In this document: piece by piece, positions 5,931 through 13,200 of the stretch
Layout of the letters: each line of letters begins with the position of its first letter
Position numbering within the stretch: the stretch's first letter is position 1
Assembly (NCBI GenBank): GCA_937915335.1
Contig: CALDLZ010000446.1
Coordinates: 1 to 13,200 of the forward strand
Length of the DNA stretch: 13,200 nucleotides
Direction of reading: 5' to 3'
Source: an uncultured Faecalibacterium sp.
Lineage (GTDB): Bacteria > Bacillota > Clostridia > Oscillospirales > Ruminococcaceae
The notes under the pieces: generated by a model
Told to the model about the DNA's origin: nothing
Database searches by the model: none
Seen by the model: the letters and a program-made list of their open reading frames with translations, nothing else
Position numbers and translations under genes: made by a program

Positions 5931-6646
5931 AACGTTCCGTTGCAGAACTGATCGCCCGTGACCCCGAAAAATTTGCCCACCATGATCGTGTGTTCAAGAA
6001 CAACCCCGTGGTCATGCAGGGCATGGGTCTGGCCCCGCTGGTGGTGCTTGCCACCAGCGGCAAGAATGCCCTGATGCTGGCTGTGGCCGTGGCCCTGCTG
6101 CTCACCCCTTCGCGGATGCTGGCCTGCCTTGTCAGCCGCCTGTTCCCGCTGAGGGACGAGCAGCCCGCCCCCGAGGAACTGGAAAAGAAACTGCTGCCCC
6201 GCGCGCTGATATACAGCGGCAGCGCGGCGGTGGTCTATCTCATCGCTTACCCCATCCTGAACGCCCTGTTTGGTACCGACCTGCTGATGCTGGGCATTTA
6301 CCTGCCCATGCTGATCGTGGAACCCCTGCTGACCTACCGCTTTGGCCGGGTGCAGGAGACCATGCACAAGGCGGTCTCCAAGGGGCTGCGCATCACGGTG
6401 GGCTACGCCCTGATCCTGTTCATCGTGGGCTGCCTGCGGGAGTGGCTGGCGGCGGGCAGCGTGTTCGGCATCCAGCTGAGCCGCTCCGTCCTGCCCATGG
6501 CATCCATGCCGGCGGGCGGCTTCATCGTGCTGGGTGTGGTGTGCGCTGTCTGGCGCGCGCTGGCCCGCAAGCACAAGGAATACCTGAAAACTGAGGCGCG
6601 CGGCACGCTGGCTGCGCATCCCCGGAAGGAGGTGCAGGACCAGTGA
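5927..6646 (+). CDS. RnfE-like integral membrane subunit lacking the cluster cysteines
   Basis: This is a 239-residue membrane protein of the RnfE/NqrD family. The N-terminal NNPVVMQGMGLAPLVVLAT matches the RnfE 'NPVLVQ-LGLCP-LAVTT' helix, and MLGIYLPMLIVEPLL matches 'LGIFIPLIVVNC'. The two cysteines that bind the intramembrane [2Fe-2S] cluster in the family are replaced, by Ala36 (LAP) and Pro133 (VEP). CLREWLAAGSVFG near 169-180 corresponds to the conserved 'REILG-G' turn. Start ATG 5927 has AAAGGAGGG 7-8 nt upstream and overlaps the D-like stop. The stop in turn overlaps the A-like start. A basic cytoplasmic tail of about 25 residues follows the last helix. Family membership is clear; electron transfer by the usual route is not expected. 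Confidence 0.82.
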   Translation: MKRSVAELIARDPEKFAHHDRVFKNNPVVMQGMGLAPLVVLATSGKNALMLAVAVALLLTPSRMLACLVSRLFPLRDEQPAPEELEKKLLPRALIYSGSAAVVYLIAYPILNALFGTDLLMLGIYLPMLIVEPLLTYRFGRVQETMHKAVSKGLRITVGYALILFIVGCLREWLAAGSVFGIQLSRSVLPMASMPAGGFIVLGVVCAVWRALARKHKEYLKTEARGTLAAHPRKEVQDQ

Positions 6647-7251
6647 GTGCTGTGATGAATACCATTGGCGTGGCTTTTGCCTACGCCGTGCTGGCCCTGT
6701 TTGCCCAGAACGCCATCTTTACCCGCGGCCTGGGCGTGTCCCGTCTGGTCCAGCTGGTGGGGGACGAGCGCACCAGCAGCTGGTGGTTCGCCCTGCTGCT
6801 CTGCGTCACTCAGGTGCTGGTGGCCCCGCTGGCGTTCCTTGCGGGCAGCCAGATCGCTGCCCTGCCCAACCGTGCCCAGCTCCGCCCGCTGGTCTATCTG
6901 GCCTGCGTGGCGGTGGTCTGTATCTTTGAGCACTTGATCCTGCGGGCGGTCAAAGGCCCCCGCAGCGGCCTGCTCATCCGCATCCTGCCCATTGCCGCTG
7001 TCAACAGCGGTGTGTTGGGCACTGTGCTGGTGGAGCGAACCCAGAGCTTCACCCTGTCCCAGTCCATCGGCTTTGGTCTGGGCAGCGGCCTGGGTTATCT
7101 GCTGGCCGTTATGCTGGTGACGGAAGCGGGCAACCGCCTGCGCAGCAAGGCCATCCCCGAAGCATTCCGCGGCCTGCCCATCACGCTGATCTATATTGGT
7201 GTGCTGGCACTGGCCATCTACGGCTTTACCGGCCATTCCGTGATCCTGTAA
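6643..7251 (+). CDS. RnfA-like integral membrane subunit lacking the cluster cysteines
   Basis: This 202-residue protein has six membrane helices (about 8-27, 46-67, 82-100, 109-129, 140-160, 178-196), as in RnfA/NqrE. FTRGLGVSRLVQ at 26-37 sits where RnfA has 'F-LG-CPF', and LPIAAVNSGVLG at 115-126 sits where RnfA has 'LP-ITTNCAVLG'. Both cluster cysteines are serine (Ser33, Ser122). The C-terminal Y-G-F-T-G matches the family ending 'FMGFTG'. GTG 6643 is the start: AAGGAGGT ends 9 nt before it and it overlaps the E-like stop by 4 nt (GTGA). ATG 6655 is too far from the site. With its neighbours it forms a D-E-A block. RnfB, which normally follows RnfA, is absent. Confidence 0.82.
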   Translation: MSAVMNTIGVAFAYAVLALFAQNAIFTRGLGVSRLVQLVGDERTSSWWFALLLCVTQVLVAPLAFLAGSQIAALPNRAQLRPLVYLACVAVVCIFEHLILRAVKGPRSGLLIRILPIAAVNSGVLGTVLVERTQSFTLSQSIGFGLGSGLGYLLAVMLVTEAGNRLRSKAIPEAFRGLPITLIYIGVLALAIYGFTGHSVIL

Positions 7252-7277
7252 GTTGACCCCAAGGAGGGTGGTTGATT

Positions 7278-8387
7278 ATGGCAAGATATCCCAAACGCCA
7301 GAAGGTCAAGCGCTACCGGCGCAGCTTCTATTCCCGTGAGATGCGGCTGAAAAAAGGCATCGGCATTGCGGTGCTGGTAGTGGCCGTGCTGGCAGCGGCC
7401 TGGGTAGCCGCGCCCCATGTGCTGGACTGGGCCACCCATACCTGGTATACCGTGGTGCGTGATCGTGACCTGTCGGCCTCAAGTGCCGCCAGCGAGAGTG
7501 CGTCCTCCACGGCGGAGAGCGCGGCCAGCAGTGAGCCTGCGGCTTCCTCGGTGCCGGAAAAGGAACCGGAGCCCACGGTAAAGGGCACCGACATCGTGGC
7601 GGGTCTGTGGTCGGAGGTGGATGTGAACACCTTGACCGATGAGGACACCATCCGTTCCACCGCCCGGCAGCTCAAGGCCCAGGGCATGACCTACGCCGTC
7701 CTGACGGTCAAGGATACCGCCGGTCAGGTGTATTACGCCTCCCAGACGGCAGTGGGTGCCGCCAACGCCGCCCCGGTGCAGGTCGATCTGGCAAGTGTGG
7801 CTTCCATCTTCAAGGAAGAGGGTCTGGTGCCGGTGGCCAAGCTGGCCGCTTTCCGTGACCCTGCCGGTGCCCGGGCTGACCATGACCTTGCCATCCGGTA
7901 TAAAAACCAGGAATATCTCTGGCTGGATAATAAGGCTTCGGCAGGCGGCAACCCCTGGCTGAACCCCTACGCCGCTGAGACCGTGCAGTATATCGGCGAC
8001 CTGATCGCTGAGGTGCACGCCGCTGGCTTTGATCAGGTGCTGCTGGAAAATGTCCAGTTCCCCTCGTCTACCAGCTCCAAGCAGGATTACGGCACCACCA
8101 ATGGCGTGGACCGTGCCGGGCAGCTGACCGCGGACATCGCCGCCTGGCAGACCCGCTTTGGAGATACCGTGACGCTCTGGTACAGCTACTCCCTGGCCGA
8201 GGTGACCGGTTCCTCCAGCCAGCTCGGCGTTCCCGCGACCCAGCTTGGCGTGAAGAACATGCTGGTCCAGGTGCCGTCCTCCTCCACCATGGATGCGGCG
8301 GCCCGGGAGGAACTGACGCTCTCCCTGACCGAGGCCGGTGTGGAGCATGTGGTCATCCGGGACGATGCGGCCAGCTATTTTGAATGA
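7278..8387 (+). CDS. Membrane-anchored DUF4015 (putative glycosyl hydrolase-like) protein
   Basis: The 369-residue product has a very basic N terminus, one membrane helix at about 27-46 and a Ser/Ala/Glu-rich linker at 66-98. A TIM-barrel-like domain follows, presumably outside the cell. Its motifs KLAAFRDP (188-195), PWLNPY (226-231) and GFDQVLLENVQFPS (250-263) match the DUF4015 family, in which 'AFRDP', 'WLNPY' and 'GFDEIQFDYVRFP' are conserved. The family Asp-Tyr-x-Arg is Glu-Asn-Val-Gln here, so activity is doubtful. ATG 7278 has AAGGAGGG 9 nt upstream; an in-frame TTG at 7272 is too close to it. It begins 26 nt after the A-like gene and could act with that membrane complex (inference). 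No cell-wall substrate can be named. Confidence 0.75.
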   Translation: MARYPKRQKVKRYRRSFYSREMRLKKGIGIAVLVVAVLAAAWVAAPHVLDWATHTWYTVVRDRDLSASSAASESASSTAESAASSEPAASSVPEKEPEPTVKGTDIVAGLWSEVDVNTLTDEDTIRSTARQLKAQGMTYAVLTVKDTAGQVYYASQTAVGAANAAPVQVDLASVASIFKEEGLVPVAKLAAFRDPAGARADHDLAIRYKNQEYLWLDNKASAGGNPWLNPYAAETVQYIGDLIAEVHAAGFDQVLLENVQFPSSTSSKQDYGTTNGVDRAGQLTADIAAWQTRFGDTVTLWYSYSLAEVTGSSSQLGVPATQLGVKNMLVQVPSSSTMDAAAREELTLSLTEAGVEHVVIRDDAASYFE

Positions 8388-8421
8388 TCCCCTGCGTTTT
8401 TGTGAGAGGGAGGAAAGTATT

Positions 8422-9720
8422 ATGAACAAAACATCCTGTTTTTCCCCGGCGCACATCCTGCTGCCGTCGGAACAGATCCCTGTGGAGCAGTGGGGCTGTG
8501 TGGCCTGCGACCAGTTCACCAGTGACCGCTCCTATTGGGAAAAAGCCGCAAAGGCCGCAGCGAGCGGGCCCAGCGCGCTGAACCTGATCCTGCCGGAGGT
8601 CTATCTGGAGGATGCGGATGTGAACGAGAAGATCGACAGCATCCATGCCGCCATGGATGATTACGCCCGGAACGTGCTGACCCGTGCGGTGGACGGCTTC
8701 ATCTATGTGGAGCGCACCGAACAGAGCGGCCGGGTGCGGCAGGGCCTTGTGGGCAAGATCGACCTGGAGGCATACAGCTATGCCGAGGGCGCAAAGCCTG
8801 CCGTCCGCCCCAGTGAGCACACCGTGGAGAGCCGCATCCCGCCCCGCATGGCCGTGCGCCGGGAGGCCAGGCTGGAAACGCCCCACATTATGATGCTGGC
8901 CGATGACCCCGGCTGTACCCTCGTCGAGCCCATCGGTGAGAAGAAGGAGCAGCTGCGCAAGGTCTACGAGGGCGATCTGATGCTGAACGGCGGCCACATT
9001 GCCGGCTGGGCCGTGGAGGATCCCGCCCTGCTGGAGCAGATCGACAAGGCCCTGAATGGCCTGGGCAGCCAGGAGGCCTTTGATGCCAAGTATCCGCAGG
9101 CCAGGGGCGGCGTGCCCCTGACGCTGGCCGTGGGCGATGGCAACCATTCGCTGGCCTCTGCCAAAGCCTGCTGGGAGGAGCTGAAAAAGACCCTGACCCC
9201 GGAGCAGCAGCTGACCCACCCGGCCCGCTGGTGCCTGGCCGAGGTCTGCAACGTCCACTCCCCGGCCATTGAGATCGAGCCCATCCACCGTGTCCTCTTC
9301 AATGTGGACTGCGGTGCCGTGCTGCTGGCCCTGATCGCGTGGAGCGATTCCAACGGGGCCGGCATCTGCTTCGGCAATGCAAAACAGCAGTCCTTTACGC
9401 TGGCCGGACCCCACATTTCCAATGTGCTCAGCTTTGAACATCCCGTTGCCCCGCTGACCGTGGGCACCATCGACGCATTCATTGAGTATTTTATGGCCCG
9501 TCACATCGAGGCCCGGGTGGATTATATCCACGACGAGCCAGCCGCGCAGGCACTGCGCAAGCAGGGCGGCGTGGTCTTCCTGCTGCCCCCCTTTGAGAAG
9601 AGTGACCTGTTCAAAGGCATCGTCATGGGCGGCGTGCTGCCCCGCAAGACCTTCAGCATGGGCCATGCGGAGGAAAAGCGCTACTATATCGAATGCAGAA
9701 ACATTTTAGGTGAAGAATGA
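8422..9720 (+). CDS. DUF1015 family protein
   Basis: This 432-residue soluble protein shows features of the widespread but poorly characterised DUF1015 family. N-terminal [18 protein letters not shown] is typical of the Clostridial branch, and [18 protein letters not shown] near residues 235-252 matches the family's conserved 'DGHHR/NHS' motif. It has no signal peptide or membrane helix. ATG 8422 has GGGAGG 8 nt upstream; the longer open frame runs back into the preceding gene. It starts 34 nt after the DUF4015 gene, and its stop overlaps the helicase start (ATGA), so helicase translation is coupled to it. I know no experimentally settled function and do not propose one. Confidence 0.8.
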   Translation: MNKTSCFSPAHILLPSEQIPVEQWGCVACDQFTSDRSYWEKAAKAAASGPSALNLILPEVYLEDADVNEKIDSIHAAMDDYARNVLTRAVDGFIYVERTEQSGRVRQGLVGKIDLEAYSYAEGAKPAVRPSEHTVESRIPPRMAVRREARLETPHIMMLADDPGCTLVEPIGEKKEQLRKVYEGDLMLNGGHIAGWAVEDPALLEQIDKALNGLGSQEAFDAKYPQARGGVPLTLAVGDGNHSLASAKACWEELKKTLTPEQQLTHPARWCLAEVCNVHSPAIEIEPIHRVLFNVDCGAVLLALIAWSDSNGAGICFGNAKQQSFTLAGPHISNVLSFEHPVAPLTVGTIDAFIEYFMARHIEARVDYIHDEPAAQALRKQGGVVFLLPPFEKSDLFKGIVMGGVLPRKTFSMGHAEEKRYYIECRNILGEE

Positions 9721-11657
9721 CATTTAATGAACTGAATCTGTCCGCGCCTGTGCTGCGTGCTGTGGCACAGGCGGGCTATGAATCCCCCTCGCCCATTCAG
9801 GCGGCGGCTATCCCGCCTGTGCTGGCCGGGAGGGACTTGATGGGCTGCGCCCAGACGGGCACCGGCAAGACGGCAGCTTTTGCGCTGCCCATGCTCGACC
9901 GCTTGACGGCCAACGCCCCCCGCAAAAAGGGTGCCATCCGTGCCCTGATCCTGACCCCTACCCGGGAGCTTGCCCTGCAGATCGGCGAGAGCTTTGAGGC
10001 TTACGGCAAGTACCTGACCCTGCGCAGCACTGTGATCTTCGGCGGTGTGGGTCAGGCTCCCCAGGTGGCGGCACTGAAAAAGGGCGTCGATATCCTCATT
10101 GCCTGTCCGGGCCGGTTGAACGACCTGGTGGGTCAGGGGTTCATCGATCTCTCTAATATCGAGATCTTTGTTCTGGACGAAGCTGACCGGATGTTGGATA
10201 TGGGCTTTGTCCACGATGTGAAAAAGGTGATCGCCAAGCTGCCCGAGACGCGCCAGAACCTGATGTTCAGCGCCACTATGCCCAAGGAGATCGAGCAGCT
10301 GGCCGCGGGCATCCTGCATGACCCGGCCTTTGTCAAGGTGGACCCGGTGTCCAGCACCGTGGACCGTATCCAGCAGAGCCTGTATTTTGTCGAGAAGGGC
10401 AACAAGAAATTTCTGCTGCCCTGGCTGATCAAGAACCTGCAGCCCGAGGTGGTGAACGCGCTGGTGTTCAGCCGTACCAAGCACGGCGCGGATAAGATCG
10501 CAAAAGATCTGAACAAGCAGGGTATTCCTGCCGCCGCCATCCACGGAAACAAGAGCCAGACCGCCCGTGTGACGGCGCTGGAGGATTTCAAGGCGGGCAA
10601 GACCCGGGTGCTGGTGGCAACAGATATCGCCGCCCGGGGTATCGACATCAGCGAGCTGTCCCATGTGTTCAACTACGACCTACCCGAGGTGCCCGAGACC
10701 TATGTCCACCGCATTGGCCGCACGGCCCGTGCCGGTGCCGATGGTACCGCCATCAGTTTCTGCGCCCCCGAGGAAAAGGAATATCTGGCTGGCATCGAAA
10801 AGCTGAACCGCCGCCAGATCCCGGTGGTCTCCGGCCACCCCTGGGATGGTGTGCCTGCGCCTGTCAAGGCCGTACCCCCGGCGCGGGGCAAAAAGCCCAA
10901 AGCCGAGGCGGCAGAAGCACCCGCAAAACCTGAAAAACCCGTGAAGGCGGAGAAACCCGCCAGAGCAGCCAAGGCCGAAAAGCCTGCCGCCCAGAAAAAA
11001 GAAAAAACGGCTGCAAAACAGCCGAAACCTGAGAAAACCGAACCGAAGGAAGGAACATCCATGGAGGAAAACCAGAAGCGCACTTCCGGCGGACGCAATG
11101 AAAACCGCCGTTTCAATAATAACCGCCCCCGCCGCGAGGGCAATGCCCAGCAGCCTGCTAACCGTGGCAGCAACGCCCAGCCCAAGTTTGACCCTCACTT
11201 TGTGAGCGCCCCGGAGGCTACCCCTCTGCGCCCGGCAAAAAAGGCTCCCGCCGCACAGCCCGCTGCAAAGCAGGCTGCCCCGGCTCAGAACAGCCAGAAT
11301 ACCCAGCGCCAGCGCGGCGGCCAGCAGCCCGCCCGCACCGAGCAGCGCACGGAGCGCAATGATCAGCGCACGGACCGCGGCAGCCGCAATGCCCGTCCGG
11401 CCCAGAACAGCCAGAGCCAGCAGGGCGGCCGTAATAACCGCAGTGCCGCCCAGAGTGGCAGCCGTCCGGCCCGCCCCGCCAAGAACGAGGCCTCCCGTGG
11501 CCGTGGCCGCAACACTGCTTCTGCCCGTGACGATGACCCGGGTCTGGTGCTCATCAGCCGCCGCCCACCCCAGCAGAAGTTCACAAACTTTGAAGAGTAT
11601 ATGACCGCCCACGGTGGTGCCACCGCCCCCATCGAGGATCACAGCGATGAGATCTGA
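9717..11657 (+). CDS. DEAD-box ATP-dependent RNA helicase, RhlE-like, with long basic tail
   Basis: This 646-residue RNA helicase unwinds short RNA duplexes with ATP, with a likely role in ribosome assembly or RNA decay. All core motifs are present: Phe3 and PSPIQ (24-28), Walker A AQTGTGKT (45-52), PTRELA (81-86), DEAD (154-157), SAT (185-187), [10 protein letters not shown] (301-310) and [10 protein letters not shown] (331-340). The core ends near 375. It is followed by a Lys/Ala/Pro/Glu repeat tract (about 385-446), then a Gln/Asn/Arg/Gly-rich region typical of RNA-binding tails, closing with a compact [20 protein letters not shown] segment. The tail is unusually long. An internal ATG at residue 449 has its own ribosome binding site. 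It overlaps DUF1015 by 4 nt and rlmA by 11 nt, and pairing with an rRNA methyltransferase supports a ribosome-assembly role. Confidence 0.93.
   Translation: MTFNELNLSAPVLRAVAQAGYESPSPIQAAAIPPVLAGRDLMGCAQTGTGKTAAFALPMLDRLTANAPRKKGAIRALILTPTRELALQIGESFEAYGKYLTLRSTVIFGGVGQAPQVAALKKGVDILIACPGRLNDLVGQGFIDLSNIEIFVLDEADRMLDMGFVHDVKKVIAKLPETRQNLMFSATMPKEIEQLAAGILHDPAFVKVDPVSSTVDRIQQSLYFVEKGNKKFLLPWLIKNLQPEVVNALVFSRTKHGADKIAKDLNKQGIPAAAIHGNKSQTARVTALEDFKAGKTRVLVATDIAARGIDISELSHVFNYDLPEVPETYVHRIGRTARAGADGTAISFCAPEEKEYLAGIEKLNRRQIPVVSGHPWDGVPAPVKAVPPARGKKPKAEAAEAPAKPEKPVKAEKPARAAKAEKPAAQKKEKTAAKQPKPEKTEPKEGTSMEENQKRTSGGRNENRRFNNNRPRREGNAQQPANRGSNAQPKFDPHFVSAPEATPLRPAKKAPAAQPAAKQAAPAQNSQNTQRQRGGQQPARTEQRTERNDQRTDRGSRNARPAQNSQSQQGGRNNRSAAQSGSRPARPAKNEASRGRGRNTASARDDDPGLVLISRRPPQQKFTNFEEYMTAHGGATAPIEDHSDEI
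11046..11063 (+). promoter_or_regulatory. Candidate internal translation start within the helicase gene
   Basis: AAGGAAGGA (11046-11054) lies 6 nt before an in-frame ATG (11061-11063), a better site than the helicase's own weak AGGTGA. Initiation here would give a separate 198-residue Arg/Gln/Asn-rich protein equal to the helicase tail. It lies exactly at the change from the Lys/Ala/Pro tract to the RNA-binding-like tail, which could also reflect an old gene fusion. Confidence 0.4.
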
Positions 11658-12492
11658 GCCCTTTGCCCCGTGGCAGTGCCCGCTCTGCGGCGGGGCTCTC
11701 TCGGGGGATGAGACCCTGAAATGCGGCAAAAACCATAGCTTTGACCGGGCAAAAGAGGGATACTGGCACCTGCTGCCCGTGCAGAGTATGCGCACCAAGG
11801 CCCCCGGCGACAGCAAGGAGATGGTTGCCGCCCGCCGCGCCTTCCTGAACGCCGGATATTACGGCATCTTCGGTGAGGCGCTGGGGGAGCTGTGCGGGGA
11901 GTACGGCGTGCCTGCACAGGCGGGTGCACCGCTCCACCTGCTGGATGCGGGCTGCGGCGAGGGCTGGTACGACCGCTGTATCGCCCAGCGGTTTGCAAAG
12001 GAGGGCAGGCCGCTGCAGCTGGCGGGCTTTGATATCGCAAAGCCTGCCGTCCGGCTGGCCGCCAGGGCCCTGCCCACCGCCCGGTATGCGGTGGCATCCA
12101 GTTTTGCCCAGCCCGTCCGCACTGGGTGGGCCGACCTGCTGCTCAACTGCTTTTCTCCCTTTGCCCGGGAAGAGTTCCTGCGTGTCCTGCGTCCGGGCGG
12201 ACGGATGATATACGTTGTGCCCGGTGCCGAGCACCTCTACCAGATGAAGGCGGTCCTCTACGACACGCCCTACAAAAACCCGGTGCAGGAGGTGGCCTAC
12301 GAGGGCTTCCGTCCCATCGGCGAGCGGGAGGTCTCGGGCAGCATCACGGTGCCTGCTGAATTGCTGGAAGCGCTGTTCGCCATGACCCCCTATTACTGGA
12401 AAACGCCCCGGGACGGCGCGGCCCGTCTGGCTGCCCTGCCCGAACTGACCACCGAGATCGCGTTCCGCTTCCTGGTATTTGAAAAAGAGTAA
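11647..12492 (+). CDS. rlmA: 23S rRNA (guanine-N1)-methyltransferase RlmA family
   Basis: This 281-residue SAM-dependent enzyme methylates N1 of a guanine in the helix 35 loop of 23S rRNA (G745 in the E. coli RlmA(I) type; G748 in the Gram-positive RlmA(II)/TlrB type). The N-terminal zinc finger is complete: Cys11, Cys14, Cys26 and His30. Next come the family block F-D-x-A-K-E-G-Y-x-x-L-L-P-V-Q (32-46) and P-G-D-S-x-E-M (53-59) with ARRAFL. The SAM motif DAGCGEG is at 100-106. ASSFAQPV and the late MTPYYWK also match E. coli RlmA. ATG 11647 has GAGGA 8 nt upstream and overlaps the helicase end by 11 nt. The residues do not let me decide between the G745 and G748 types. It is the last gene of the operon. 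Confidence 0.92.
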   Translation: MRSEPFAPWQCPLCGGALSGDETLKCGKNHSFDRAKEGYWHLLPVQSMRTKAPGDSKEMVAARRAFLNAGYYGIFGEALGELCGEYGVPAQAGAPLHLLDAGCGEGWYDRCIAQRFAKEGRPLQLAGFDIAKPAVRLAARALPTARYAVASSFAQPVRTGWADLLLNCFSPFAREEFLRVLRPGGRMIYVVPGAEHLYQMKAVLYDTPYKNPVQEVAYEGFRPIGEREVSGSITVPAELLEALFAMTPYYWKTPRDGAARLAALPELTTEIAFRFLVFEKE

Positions 12493-12495
12493 CGA

Positions 12496-12534
12496 AAAGC
12501 CCCCGGTCTGAGAAGAATCCAGACCGGGGGCTTT
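12496..12534. terminator. Bidirectional intrinsic terminator between convergent genes
   Basis: A perfect 14-bp stem (AAAGCCCCCGGTCT at 12496-12509 with 12521-12534) encloses an 11-nt loop. T's follow on both strands. It starts 4 nt after the rlmA stop and lies 31 nt beyond the stop of the minus-strand ECF gene, so it can end both transcripts. Confidence 0.9.
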
Positions 12535-12564
12535 CCCTATATACGTCAGAAAGAGATGAGAGGT

Positions 12565-13200
12565 TTACTTCTTTTCGCCCTTGGGCAACAGGCCGGCGCG
12601 CTCCAGAGCCGGGCGCAGGGCCAGATACAGGATGACCACGCAGACGGTGGAAGCCACGCTGTTGACAAAGGTGACACCACCGGCGATTTTGGTGAGCGCC
12701 TGAGCCACGGTGTACTCCTGGCCGAAGATGTAGACATTGCGGAAGTAGCCCAGGAACGGGTCGGTGAACACGTTCAGCAGCAGGCCGGAACCGCCAGCCA
12801 CGATGACCTTGAGCAGGTAGCCCTTGCTGTGGCGGTCGAGGTCACGCAGCTTGAATACCTTGTGAGCCACGGCACCGCAGGTGATGCCGATGATGAACTT
12901 CAGCACGAAGGTGGTGATGGCATAGCCCGGGTCACCGGCCAGAATATCGGCCAGAGCCAGACCGATCGCACCGGCCAGGCCGCCGGAAACGCCATCCAGC
13001 AGCAGGGCGGTCAGGGCAGTGAAGGTGTTGCCCAGATGGAACGAGGAACCGCCATAGAACGGCACACGGAAGAACAGGTAAGCCACCAGGCTCAGGGCGG
13101 CCATAACGCCGGTCAGGGCCAGTTCTTTGGTGGTAAAGGTGCGTTTGTACAGCACACTGCCGAACACGATGACGATGACCACCACGGCCAGCAGCAGCCA
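12565..13200 (-). CDS. ECF transporter S component, 5' end outside window
   Basis: This is a hydrophobic substrate-binding (S) subunit of an energy-coupling factor importer, which works with shared EcfA/A'/T units in the cytoplasmic membrane. The reading frame stays open to the right edge, so the true start lies beyond base 13200; a GTG at 13185 would cut into a hydrophobic helix and is unlikely. The core matches the COG4720-like S components: TTKELALTGVMAALS, then a GGSSFHLGN turn, ALLLDGVSGGLAGAIGLALADIL and TFVLKFIIGITCGAVAH. A late segment with LTKIAGGVTFVNS precedes the last helix. An extra hydrophobic stretch before the core (WLLLAVVVIVIVFGSVLY) is either an additional helix or the end of a preceding domain. 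The cargo, often a vitamin, cannot be told from sequence. Confidence 0.85.
   Translation of the reverse strand, partial: WLLLAVVVIVIVFGSVLYKRTFTTKELALTGVMAALSLVAYLFFRVPFYGGSSFHLGNTFTALTALLLDGVSGGLAGAIGLALADILAGDPGYAITTFVLKFIIGITCGAVAHKVFKLRDLDRHSKGYLLKVIVAGGSGLLLNVFTDPFLGYFRNVYIFGQEYTVAQALTKIAGGVTFVNSVASTVCVVILYLALRPALERAGLLPKGEKK

Noticed and set aside
8353..9666. Long minus-strand open frame opposite the DUF1015 gene
   Set aside because: It is a shadow frame caused by high GC at third positions; there is no ribosome binding site or recognisable domain.
10885..11050. Repeated Lys-Ala-Pro-Glu codons as a tandem DNA repeat
   Set aside because: The repeat is in the protein composition; the DNA units are irregular, so it is a low-complexity linker and not a true satellite.
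10680..11816. Minus-strand frame rich in Leu, Gly and Phe opposite the helicase tail
   Set aside because: It is the antisense of the Lys/Ala/Pro and Arg/Gln tracts, which naturally reads as Leu/Gly/Phe; no independent support.
1..13200. CRISPR arrays, tRNA or rRNA genes, complete insertion sequences
   Set aside because: I scanned both strands and saw no regularly spaced repeats, no cloverleaf with a T-loop motif and no transposase.

Overview
The window looks like chromosome of a GC-rich, Gram-positive-type gut clostridium. A Faecalibacterium-like Oscillospiraceae member is my best guess. That rests on strong AGGAGG-type ribosome binding sites, an OmpR/HisKA two-component pair, an ECF-type S component, a Gram-positive-like RlmA and Rnf-related genes. 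The genus is an inference from style and gene content; no marker gene in the window proves it.

Layout. Bases 1 to about 1540 are visibly AT-richer than the rest and look like the end of an integrated element. They hold the last 24 codons of an excisionase-like HTH protein, a nested hairpin, and a minus-strand fic gene whose product has an N-terminal HTH. The fic promoter carries a perfect 10-bp inverted repeat 45 bp apart. The unit is flanked by two inverted copies of a 34-bp near-palindrome (31/34 identical), and an 11-bp tandem repeat lies just outside. From about 1540 the composition changes to the GC-rich backbone. A response regulator and histidine kinase (1794-4006) overlap by 1 nt and end at a clear terminator (4015-4058).

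From an extended -10 promoter (4219-4227) to a bidirectional terminator (12496-12534), eight plus-strand genes form one apparent operon: rpe; three Rnf-like membrane subunits in the order D-E-A; an anchored DUF4015 (glycosyl-hydrolase-like) protein; a DUF1015 protein; a DEAD-box helicase with a long basic tail; and rlmA. Most junctions are 4-13 nt overlaps or short gaps. A convergent ECF S component gene enters from the right edge on the minus strand.

The most interesting item is the D-E-A block. The canonical Rnf order is C-D-G-E-A-B, and here C, G and B (the NADH, flavin-carrier and ferredoxin-side subunits) are absent from the locus. By motif reading, the E and A subunits have lost all four cysteines that normally hold the intramembrane [2Fe-2S] cluster (LAP and VEP in E; GVSR and NS in A). 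The D subunit lacks an intact SGAT flavin-attachment motif. The frames are open and translationally coupled, so this looks like a maintained, repurposed Rnf-fold membrane complex and not a decaying one. The secondary hot spot is the HTH-Fic unit with its own operator pair and flanking inverted palindromes, which may be a self-regulated mobile cassette.
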